From Hyphomicrobiales bacterium (GTDB taxonomy: Bacteria; Pseudomonadota; Alphaproteobacteria; Rhizobiales; S144-23), in the NCBI GenBank assembly GCA_015494375.1, contig WGBL01000196.1:1-13216 (forward strand): a stretch of DNA of 13,216 nt, read 5' to 3'. Made by a program: the position numbers and the translations under genes. Position 1 is the first letter of the stretch. Every line of letters begins with the position of its first letter. The notes beneath the pieces are model-generated. The model made no database searches. It was given only the letters and a program-made list of their open reading frames with translations, and was not told the origin of the DNA. Of the stretch, positions 1 to 8,437 are shown one piece after another.

Positions 1-3000
1 CGCAAGAACCGCCCCTCTTCCGTGCACGCCAGGGGCGGTGCGGGCGGGGGCATGTGCGCGCTAGCCGTGGCCTCCTCGAGCTCGCGCGCATCGAGTGGCA
101 CCAGCCGCGAGGGCCGAAGCGGGATGCGCCGCGCCGTCTCACGTGGTGCCGGGCGGTCGAGCCAATCGGGCATGGCCGCGGGGGCTGCGGCCACAGGCAC
201 TGCCGCATCGGGTTTTGCCGGCTTTTCCTGAGGGCATGAGAGGCGCCGGACATCGCCGCCATCAAACGCCTTGGCGGGCTCGAGCACCTCGTCGAGCGCC
301 TCTTCAACAAGGTTGTACCAGCAGCCCCGCTCGCGGCGCTTCTGCCCTTCGAAGCCAGCGATATAAAGGCGGTCGCGCGCCCGCGTCATGGCGACATAGA
401 GGAGGCGGTGATACTCCGCCCGCTCGCGGGCGCGCTCAGCCTCGACGGCCGGCGCCAAGCGGGGATGGGCGCGTGCACCGCTGAGCGCCCAGACGAGGTG
501 GTTGGCGGCCTCACGCTCGAGCGCCACCGCCGCCGAGATTTGCGCATTCCGGCCCGAGGGCGCGTTTTCAGCGGCCGCCTCGGCCGCCGGGCGCAACTCC
601 TCTCGGGGGATTTCGAGAATGTCGGCCCCTCGCGGGCCCGAAAGCCTTGCGCAAGTGTCGGGCAGGAACACAATGGGCGCCTCGAGGCCCTTGGCGCCAT
701 GCACCGTCATGACCCGCACCTCATTGCGGCCCTTTTCCATGTCGCGGCGGATTTCGGGCGCGCTGTTCCGCAGCCAATCGAGGAAGCCCTGTAGCGAGGG
801 GGGCTCGGTCTCGTCGAACTTGAGCGCGAGATCGAGAAAGGCATCGAGCACATCGCCCGCCTCGGGACCGAGCCTGGTGAGGAACGCGGCGCGCCGCTCA
901 TCATCCGCGAGGATCAGCGAATAGAGCTCGAAGGGCGGGGCATAGTCGGCCCGTGCGAGCCAGCGCCTGAGCGTCTCGGCGGCCTTGCGCGCGCGCGCGG
1001 CCCTCGCGCCGTCGTCCGCCTCGCCATCTCCGCCGCACGCGCCATTGAGCGCCTGCCAGAGCGAGCCCTTGCGCGCATGGCCGATGGCGAACAGATCGTC
1101 GTCATCAAACCCGAAGAGCGGCGATTTGAGCACAATCGCAAGCGCCAGATCGTCCTCGGGAAGCAGCAAAAAATCGCCAAGCGCCACAAGGTCCTTGACC
1201 GCGATGTGCTTGGTGATGGCCACCCGATCGGCACCGGCGACGGGAATGCCGCGCTCCTTGAGCGCGCGGATCATGACGGGTGCGAAGGGCGCGCGCCGGC
1301 GCACAAGAATGAGAATGTCGCCGGGGCGAATGGGCGTGCCGCGCGAGGCCAGCTCCTCGCCTTCGCGGAGCCAGTGGGCGATCTGATCGGCAATGCGGGC
1401 GGCAAGACGGTGCATGGGCGCGCCCAACGCGGCCGCCGCCTCGCCTGCGTCATCGAGCGGCGACCAGACCTCGCCTTGCGGGCGCTCTTCGGGGACCTCG
1501 GTCGGCCAGAGCTCGACAAGCCCGCCCTCGCCCAGGCGATGGGCGCAGTGGCGGATGACAGCTCCGGGCGCGCCCTTGCCCTTGCCCTCGTCCTCGCCCT
1601 CGTCCTCGGTCTCGACCTCGCCCTCGGTCTCGGCCATGATAGGCGTCGTCGCAAACACGCGATCGACGGCCTCGAGAACGGCCGGCACCGAGCGAAAGGA
1701 GAGCGCAAGCGGCACCTGCTCAAAGCGCAATTGGGCTGCCTCTGCCCGTGCGGAGAAAAGCGCGCCCATGGCGCAGAAAAGGCGCGGCTCGGCCCCCTGA
1801 AAGCTGTAGATCGACTGCTTCTCGTCGCCCACGGCGAATAGGGTGCGGGGCGCCTCGTGTGCGCCGCGGCCCGCGAAGAACTCGCTAGCGAGGCTTGCGA
1901 TGATCCGCCATTGGCCGGGGCTCGTGTCCTGGGCCTCGTCGACAAGGATATGGTCGAGGCCCGCATCGAGCTTGTAGAGCACCCAGGCGGCATCCTGCGA
2001 ATCGGCAAGAAGCGCCGCCGTGCGCAAGACAAGATCATCGAAATCGAGCGCCGCGCGCGCCTCTTTCGCCCGCTCATAGCGATCGATGACGGCATCGGCA
2101 AGCCGCAACAGCGCAATGGTTGCCCGCACAATCGAAAGGCCCATGCGGGCGGTCATGAGCGCATGAAACCGCGCCTGGGCCTCGCCGAGCGCCTGCCAGA
2201 GCGCCGGATGCGCCTCGGTGAGCGCCTTGCTCATCAGGTGGGACTGGCTCCGGGGCGTGCCGTTGTTGGTCAACAGGAGCGCTCGAAGCGCGCCAATCCG
2301 CATGGCCCGCCCTTCGGCCGCCAGTACGCGGGCGATATCCTCGGCGCGCTCGCAATTGCGCTTCGTCCCGCTGGCCGCGAGCACATCGCGGAGCCTTGCG
2401 AGTGTCTCGTCATCAAGCACCTCGGCGAGCGCCCTGTCGATCGACGCCTCGTCCTCGCCATCACCAACCCCAAGGCGCGTGCGCAATTCCCGCTCTATGG
2501 CCGCGAAGGGATCGGCGGAGAGATCAGGGTCGAGATCAGAGTCGGAAGACGCGTCGCAAGAAGCGTAACAGACGGCGCGCATGAGCCCGGCAAGCGCGGC
2601 ACGTTTGCCGACAAGCGCGGTCATGAGGGCGCGAAACGGCTTCTCCTCGAGGTGGCGGATGACCTCGTCGAGGGCGGCACCGAGCGCGCTGGTGTCGGCT
2701 CGCGCGCTTGCACTGCTGGCGGTGGGACTGCTGGCGGTGGGACTGCTGGGGGCCGTGGCGGCGGTTCTCGCACCAGTGGCAGTGGCGGCGGCCAGTGTTG
2801 CGTCGATGGCCTCGTCAATGAGCCGGCGCTTGCCCTCGTCATCAAGTACCTCAAAGCCCGGCGCAACCCGCGCCTCGAGCGGGAAACGCTGCAAGAGCCG
2901 TTCGCAAAAGGCATGGATGGTCTCAACCTTGAGCCCCCCGGGGGTCTCGATGGTGCGGGCAAAGAGTGTGCGGGCATGGGCCCGATCGGCAGCGGTGGGG

Positions 3001-3335
3001 GCACGGCCAAGGAAGGGCACAAGCACCTCATCGAGCGCGTCGTCAGGCAGCATCACCCACTCGGCCAGGCGTTCAAAGACCCGCTCGGCCATCTCGGCGG
3101 CGGCCGCCTTGGTGTAGGTGAGGCACAAGAGCCGCTCAGGCGGCGTGCCATTGAGCAAAAGGCCGAGCACACGAAGGGTCAGCACATGGGTCTTGCCGGT
3201 GCCGGCATTGGCGCTGACCCAGGCCGAGGCGCGCGGCGCGGCCGCCCGGCGCTGGTTGCGCTCCGTCTCGCGCAAGCCCGCTTCTGCAGACGGGGGCTCG
3301 GCCTTCGCCCTTTCGTGTGTCGCCTGCTCGCTCAT
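1..3335 (-). CDS. addA: Double-strand break repair helicase AddA, alphaproteobacterial type (3' end cut by window edge)
   Basis: ATP-dependent UvrD/RecB-like DNA helicase of the AddAB complex, which with AddB processes double-strand breaks for RecA recombination. The frame is open from ATG at 3335 to the left edge, giving 1111 codons. Visible motifs are Walker A SANAGTGKT (residues 41-49) followed by LCLTYTKAAAAEM; the DEAQDTSPGQW Walker B/motif II (about 466-476) with VGDEKQSIYSFQGAEP downstream; VHGAKGLEAPIVFLPDT (about 878-894); and LLYVAMTRARDRLYIAGF near 970-990. Both UvrD helicase halves are therefore present. The C-terminal nuclease domain would lie beyond the edge. Two low-complexity inserts stand out: Ala/Thr/Ser-rich at about 182-215 and Glu/Gly/Asp/Lys-rich at about 566-590. 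addB, which usually precedes addA in this class, is not upstream here. UvrD or PcrA is less likely because of length and the AddA-specific N-terminal motif. Confidence 0.95.
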   Translation of the reverse strand, partial: MSEQATHERAKAEPPSAEAGLRETERNQRRAAAPRASAWVSANAGTGKTHVLTLRVLGLLLNGTPPERLLCLTYTKAAAAEMAERVFERLAEWVMLPDDALDEVLVPFLGRAPTAADRAHARTLFARTIETPGGLKVETIHAFCERLLQRFPLEARVAPGFEVLDDEGKRRLIDEAIDATLAAATATGARTAATAPSSPTASSPTASSASARADTSALGAALDEVIRHLEEKPFRALMTALVGKRAALAGLMRAVCYASCDASSDSDLDPDLSADPFAAIERELRTRLGVGDGEDEASIDRALAEVLDDETLARLRDVLAASGTKRNCERAEDIARVLAAEGRAMRIGALRALLLTNNGTPRSQSHLMSKALTEAHPALWQALGEAQARFHALMTARMGLSIVRATIALLRLADAVIDRYERAKEARAALDFDDLVLRTAALLADSQDAAWVLYKLDAGLDHILVDEAQDTSPGQWRIIASLASEFFAGRGAHEAPRTLFAVGDEKQSIYSFQGAEPRLFCAMGALFSARAEAAQLRFEQVPLALSFRSVPAVLEAVDRVFATTPIMAETEGEVETEDEGEDEGKGKGAPGAVIRHCAHRLGEGGLVELWPTEVPEERPQGEVWSPLDDAGEAAAALGAPMHRLAARIADQIAHWLREGEELASRGTPIRPGDILILVRRRAPFAPVMIRALKERGIPVAGADRVAITKHIAVKDLVALGDFLLLPEDDLALAIVLKSPLFGFDDDDLFAIGHARKGSLWQALNGACGGDGEADDGARAARARKAAETLRRWLARADYAPPFELYSLILADDERRAAFLTRLGPEAGDVLDAFLDLALKFDETEPPSLQGFLDWLRNSAPEIRRDMEKGRNEVRVMTVHGAKGLEAPIVFLPDTCARLSGPRGADILEIPREELRPAAEAAAENAPSGRNAQISAAVALEREAANHLVWALSGARAHPRLAPAVEAERARERAEYHRLLYVAMTRARDRLYIAGFEGQKRRERGCWYNLVEEALDEVLEPAKAFDGGDVRRLSCPQEKPAKPDAAVPVAAAPAAMPDWLDRPAPRETARRIPLRPSRLVPLDARELEEATASAHMPPPAPPLACTEEGRFL
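1571..1635. repeat. Hexamer-rich low-complexity tract inside addA
   Basis: On the minus strand the tract is built of GAGGRC and GAGRCC-like hexamers and encodes TEGEVETEDEGEDEGKGKG. Being a multiple of three it keeps the frame. It lies in a presumably exposed loop between helicase motifs III and IV, just before the GGLVELWP segment that is conserved in AddA proteins. Likely a replication-slippage expansion (inference). Confidence 0.7.
2712..2749. repeat. 15-bp tandem repeat inside addA
   Basis: The 15-mer GGCGGTGGGACTGCT occurs twice in perfect tandem (2718-2732 and 2733-2747), with partial copies on either side. On the minus strand it encodes repeating SSPTA units in an Ala/Thr/Ser-rich linker of AddA. 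The length is in frame, so copy-number change would be tolerated. Confidence 0.8.
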
Positions 3336-3415
3336 GATCTACTCAATTGTTACGGGCGGGCACGCCACTCACGTTGCCATGCCCCGCCCGCCGAAGCCCC
3401 CTCAGCGCGTGCACC

Positions 3416-3447
3416 GGCTGAGCGGGCTGCCCCAGCCAGCCTCAGCC
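3416..3447. other. Nested hairpin in the mutB-addA gap
   Basis: The outer stem GGCTGAG (3416-3422) pairs with CTCAGCC (3441-3447). The inner stem GGCTG (3425-3429) pairs with CAGCC (3433-3437) around a CCC loop. All pairs are perfect Watson-Crick, with a small internal loop between the stems. No T-tract follows on either strand. It may be a Rho-assisted or RNA-stabilising structure; function unknown. Confidence 0.6.
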
Positions 3448-3480
3448 AACCCACCGTTGGCGCTGCCAAGCAGCGGCGCG

Positions 3481-3512
3481 GTTGCGCGGTTGCGCGGTTG
3501 CGCTGTTGCAAC
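3481..3512. repeat. 8-bp tandem repeat, four units
   Basis: The units are GTTGCGCG, GTTGCGCG, GTTGCGCT and GTTGCAAC; the first two are identical and the last two drift. It lies upstream of addA and downstream of mutB. The unit length is not a multiple of three, consistent with a non-coding location. Confidence 0.85.
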
Positions 3513-3532
3513 GTCGCGCCATTCTCAGGCAT

Positions 3533-3554
3533 CGTCTTGCCATTTCACAAGACG
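3533..3554. other. 7-bp stem-loop downstream of mutB
   Basis: CGTCTTG (3533-3539) and CAAGACG (3548-3554) pair perfectly around an 8-base loop, about 47 bases past the mutB stop. It has no poly-T tail, so it is a weak terminator candidate at best. Confidence 0.4.
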
Positions 3555-3600
3555 CCATCATTGGGCCCATGGTGCCGGGGGCGGGCAGGGATTGTCCGCG

Positions 3601-5805
<2,205 letters not shown>

Positions 5806-5807
5806 GG

Positions 5808-6368
5808 CTAAGCGTCTCTCTCAGGCTTGGCAGGCTTCTCAGGCTTGGCAGGCTTCTCAGGTTTTCCGGGCTCTTGTGGCGTTGGTGTCCAGTCGTCGGG
5901 GGTCTCATGGTCGGGGTGCTGGTAGCTCACACAGGCGGCGACGAAATCGGCACCCGAATCTTCGGCCGTCGTCCGGGCCGGCAGCGAACAGATATCCGCA
6001 ACCCAGGAAAGGCGCGACTCGACCCCGATCTGGCGGCTCGGGGGAAAGCGCTCGGGCTCATCAAGTGTCGGCACCAGCACACTCACATGCCTGCCGTCAT
6101 ACCAGCGGAAGGTGAGGGGGGTGCCGCACACCCCACAAAAGTCGCGCTCGGCATGGCTCGAGCTGCGGAAAGTCTCGGGCGCGCCCCGCGTCCAGGCAAA
6201 GTCGTCCGTGGCCACGCTCAGGAAGACGCCAAAGGGGGCGCCGAGCGCCTTCTGGCACATCCGGCAATGGCAGACAGCATCATGGCTCGGCGCGCCATAG
6301 AGCGCATAGCGCAGGGCGCCGCATTGGCAGCCGCCGGTGGCGAGAGAGGTGCGCGCATTCTCAGTCAT
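5808..6368 (-). CDS. GFA/CENP-V (DUF636) family zinc-binding protein
   Basis: 186 aa. The fold is that of glutathione-dependent formaldehyde-activating enzyme, where Cys residues bind two zinc sites. All seven expected Cys are visible: GGCQCGALRY (Cys14, Cys16), CHCRMC (Cys33, Cys35, Cys38) and CGVCG (Cys78, Cys81). Most family members have unproven substrates, so formaldehyde-glutathione activity should not be assumed. The C-terminal 20 or so residues are a PEKPAK repeat tail. The start is well supported: ATG at 6368 overlaps the mutA stop as ATGA, with a strong GGGAGG about 7 bases upstream inside the mutA 3' end. The stop lies 2 bases before mutB. The gene is therefore the middle of a three-gene mutase operon, an unusual place for it. 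Confidence 0.93.
   Translation of the reverse strand: MTENARTSLATGGCQCGALRYALYGAPSHDAVCHCRMCQKALGAPFGVFLSVATDDFAWTRGAPETFRSSSHAERDFCGVCGTPLTFRWYDGRHVSVLVPTLDEPERFPPSRQIGVESRLSWVADICSLPARTTAEDSGADFVAACVSYQHPDHETPDDWTPTPQEPGKPEKPAKPEKPAKPERDA
5821..5856. repeat. 18-bp perfect tandem repeat in the GFA gene 3' end
   Basis: TCAGGCTTGGCAGGCTTC occurs at 5821-5838 and again at 5839-5856, followed by a degenerate third copy. On the minus strand it encodes KPAKPE-type units. It lies at the extreme C-terminus, so the repeat should not disturb the zinc fold. Confidence 0.9.
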
Positions 6369-7984
6369 GGTTTCCCTCCCTTGTTGCCCTCGGGCACCCG
6401 CGCACGCCTCTCGTCCTCTTGATGGACTTGATGATCACGATGATCTTGCTCGCATGGAGCGGCATCATGGTCTTGCTCGAATGGCTCTGCGTCGCGCCGG
6501 GGCGCAATCGCTGGCACCCGCTCGCCGCGCTCGGGGATCGGCGCCGGCGCCGGATGCGGCGCGACTGCGGGCAACGCCTCGTCCGGGTTGGGATGGCGCG
6601 TGACCCCAGTGATGGGCCGCGCGCCCGAGGCGATCTCCTCCCGGCGCCGCGCCGCCGTCTCGGCGATTCGCTCGGCGAGCCAGCCGCTCCGCAATACCTC
6701 CTCCATGCCGCCGCGGCGCTCGATCTCCTGAAAGCGCGCCCAGGCAGCGCGCGCCAGCGCCTCGCTCAGGCTCTCGACATAATAGCTCCCGCCCAGGGGA
6801 TCGCACACACGCCCCAGCATCGCCTCCTCCTGCAGAATGAGGCCGATGTTACGGGCCATGCGCCGGGCGTGAGGCGCGGGCCGGCCGAGCGCCCAGGTGT
6901 GGGGCAGCACCGTGATGGCATCGGCGCCACCAAGGGCGGCCGCCGTCGCCGCAAGGCATGTGCGCAGCAGGTTGTTGTGGATGTCGCGGCGCGTCAGCAT
7001 GCGCTCGGATGTAGTGACGGCAAGGCGCATGGCGCGCGGGGCCGCGCGCGCACCGGCCGCCTCGGCCAGGCGCCAGATGAGCTTGCGCATGGCGCGCAGC
7101 TTGGCGAGCACCAGAAAGAGATCGGCATCGGCGGCCAGCATCACCGCCATCGCCGGAAGCACTTTGTGGGGCGGGCGGCCCTCCTCCTCGAGCGCACGCA
7201 AATAGGCGACAGCGGTGGCCAGTGTCGCCGCAAGCTCCTCGGCCTCCGCGCCGCCCGCCTCATGATAGGGCCGGCCGTCCGCAAGCAGAATCGTGACATT
7301 GGGCCAGCGCCCGAGGTTGCTGGCGGTAAAGTGCGCAAGGGTGCGGATGGTATCGAAAAGCCCGTCCTCGAGGGCACCGGTCCTCGCCAGCGTGCCAAGC
7401 GGATCGGCATTGAAGGCGCCGCGCCTCAGCCCCTCGGCAGTGCCGCGCTCATCCCAGAGGGTGAGCAGGCTTTGCGCGCCGCCGATGTACTGATCGCCCG
7501 CCTCGATCTCGAGCGCCACCATGTCGAGGTGCACACCCTCGAGCGCAGCGGCGATGGCCTCGTGGCGCACCGGCAGGCCGAACTGGCCCGGCGACGCGAG
7601 CCGCAGGGCAATGGCAGTGACGCCGCCCGTGAGATCGTCGTGGATGGCGCGGTTGGCGGCCGCGGGATCGTTTTCGGCATAAAGCGCCCGGATGTCCCAT
7701 GGCGGGCGCGCGAGCCGATCTCGAAATCCCCGCACGAAGGGCGCCTCGCCGGGGCGCCCTGCGGACGGCAGATGAGCCAGATCGGCGCGCGTATAAAGGG
7801 GGGCGATATCAATGCCATCGAGCGTGCGACTGGCAAGCGCCGTGTCGGGGTCGGCATCCTTTAGAGCCTTCCTGGCGAGCGCCAGCCAGTCGTCACGGGT
7901 GCGCGCCTCAAATGCGCGCCCGAGCGCAAGCGCGTCCTCGGGTGCACCTTGCGGCGCTTCGTCCTCGGCTCTCCACTCGGCCAT
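6365..7984 (-). CDS. mutA: Methylmalonyl-CoA mutase, small subunit, lacking the C-terminal cobalamin-like domain
   Basis: 539 aa from ATG at 7984. This start is chosen because GGAG lies about 5 bases upstream and the frame further 5' is made of a heptamer repeat, not protein. Family segments include LVSRTYDG-like LASRTLDGIDIAPLYT near the N-terminus, QYIGGAQSLLTLW, the RNIGLILQEEAMLGRVCDPLGGSYYVE stretch (cf. RNTQLVLQEESGICRVIDPVGG in MutB) and PITGVTRHPNP near residue 460. In heterodimeric mutases the small subunit is structural, does not bind B12 productively, and usually carries a degenerate C-terminal cobalamin domain (P. shermanii MutA is about 638 aa). Here that domain is absent: after the barrel there is a Pro/Ala linker and a His/Asp/Gln/Glu-rich tail (about residues 497-525). 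The stop overlaps the GFA start by 4 bases. It is first gene of the mutA-GFA-mutB operon. Confidence 0.93.
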   Translation of the reverse strand: MAEWRAEDEAPQGAPEDALALGRAFEARTRDDWLALARKALKDADPDTALASRTLDGIDIAPLYTRADLAHLPSAGRPGEAPFVRGFRDRLARPPWDIRALYAENDPAAANRAIHDDLTGGVTAIALRLASPGQFGLPVRHEAIAAALEGVHLDMVALEIEAGDQYIGGAQSLLTLWDERGTAEGLRRGAFNADPLGTLARTGALEDGLFDTIRTLAHFTASNLGRWPNVTILLADGRPYHEAGGAEAEELAATLATAVAYLRALEEEGRPPHKVLPAMAVMLAADADLFLVLAKLRAMRKLIWRLAEAAGARAAPRAMRLAVTTSERMLTRRDIHNNLLRTCLAATAAALGGADAITVLPHTWALGRPAPHARRMARNIGLILQEEAMLGRVCDPLGGSYYVESLSEALARAAWARFQEIERRGGMEEVLRSGWLAERIAETAARRREEIASGARPITGVTRHPNPDEALPAVAPHPAPAPIPERGERVPAIAPRRDAEPFEQDHDAAPCEQDHRDHQVHQEDERRARVPEGNKGGKP

Positions 7985-8044
7985 GGCCACTCCACTCCCA
8001 GCTGGCGACAAGACGGCGGGCTGCCGTTCGCTCAAGGTTGCCCC

Positions 8045-8074
8045 ATAATTGACCCGGCTCGGCGCCTTCGCCAA
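8045..8074 (-). promoter_or_regulatory. Candidate sigma-70-type promoter for the mutA-GFA-mutB operon
   Basis: On the minus strand TTGGCG (8069-8074) is followed after 18 bases by AATTAT (8045-8050). Transcription would start near 8037, leaving a leader of about 50 bases before the mutA ATG. The match is by eye to the -35 TTGACA and -10 TATAAT consensus and the spacing is slightly long. Confidence 0.35.
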
Positions 8075-8099
8075 GCGAGAAAAAACCCTACGACCGGGA

Positions 8100-8148
8100 A
8101 TCAGAAGTCGGAAGCCAGAAACCAAAAGCCAGAAGCGAGGAATCAGAA
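8100..8148. repeat. Degenerate heptanucleotide tandem array, seven units (consensus GCCAGAA)
   Basis: Consecutive 7-mers are ATCAGAA, GTCGGAA, GCCAGAA, ACCAAAA, GCCAGAA, GCGAGGA and ATCAGAA. The period is strictly 7 and the fourth to seventh bases are the best conserved. The array is purine-rich on the plus strand. It creates artificial open frames in several phases, such as FWLLVSGFRLLIPG on the minus strand. It resembles in kind the short heptamer repeats known from cyanobacteria, but no homology is claimed. Confidence 0.85.
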
Positions 8149-8293
8149 GGGAGACGGGAGGCGCGGCGCGCGGCGTTGTCGTCCCCAACATCGCGCAAGT
8201 CACCAGCTGCGTCATCACATGCCCTATGCCCCGCTTCACCGCCGGCCTGTCCAAGCGATCATTCGAGCCAAGACACCCTGAAAAGTTTCATTG

Positions 8294-8423
8294 CCCACCA
8301 GGGGGCGCCCACAAAGGCGCGCGACCCGCCAGCCTTGTCGTTGACTAGCTCCCACAGCCCACCAAGGCGCGCGGTCCACCAAGGCGCGCAGCCCACAAGG
8401 CCTTTATCATCCACCAAGGCTCG
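8294..8423. repeat. Family of imperfect direct repeats, core CCACCAAGGCGCGC
   Basis: Perfect 14-mers lie at 8359-8372 and 8376-8389. Related copies lie at 8295-8308 (CCACCAGGGGGCGC), 8309-8322 (CCACAAAGGCGCGC), 8393-8402 (CCACAAGGCC) and 8411-8423 (CCACCAAGGCTCG). Spacing is irregular, about 14 to 50 bases. It lies directly after the Ldh_2 stop. There are no spacers of uniform size, so it is not a CRISPR. Confidence 0.8.
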
Positions 8424-8437
8424 ATCCTCAAAGATCC

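Larger units (their letters stand above)
3336..3600. other. 265-bp non-coding gap between mutB and addA
   Basis: No credible gene is seen; a 60-codon minus-strand frame here is low-complexity. The gap must hold the end of the mutase transcript and probably the addA promoter, since both neighbours are on the minus strand. It contains a nested hairpin (3416-3447), a short hairpin CGCTGC-CAA-GCAGCG (3461-3475), an 8-bp tandem repeat (3481-3512) and a 7-bp stem (3533-3554). None is followed by a T-run, so no classical intrinsic terminator can be called. The addA ATG has only a weak GAG upstream as ribosome binding site. Confidence 0.7.
7985..8437. other. 453-bp non-coding gap between the sdhB-ldh pair and mutA
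   Basis: No gene is supported. Reading towards mutA it holds GCGCGCCTTGGTGG-type repeats (8294-8423), a heptamer array (8100-8148) and a candidate promoter (8045-8074). Open frames through it exist only because the repeats lack stops. No intrinsic terminator (hairpin plus T-run) was found after the Ldh_2 gene. Confidence 0.75.

Noticed and set aside
3350..3532. 60-codon minus-strand frame in the mutB-addA gap
   Set aside because: Low-complexity Ala/Arg/Gln sequence made from the 8-bp tandem repeat and the hairpins.
6419..7864. 481-codon plus-strand open frame opposite mutA
   Set aside because: Antisense to the mutA barrel; composition is that of a mirror frame and no domain is visible.
7985..8254. 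90-residue N-terminal extension of MutA
   Set aside because: The extension is translated heptamer repeat (WLLVSGF-like) and leader; the internal ATG at 7984 has a good GGAG and matches where homology begins.
8294..8423. Possible CRISPR array
   Set aside because: Repeats are only 14 bases, degenerate and irregularly spaced; there are no uniform unique spacers and no cas genes.
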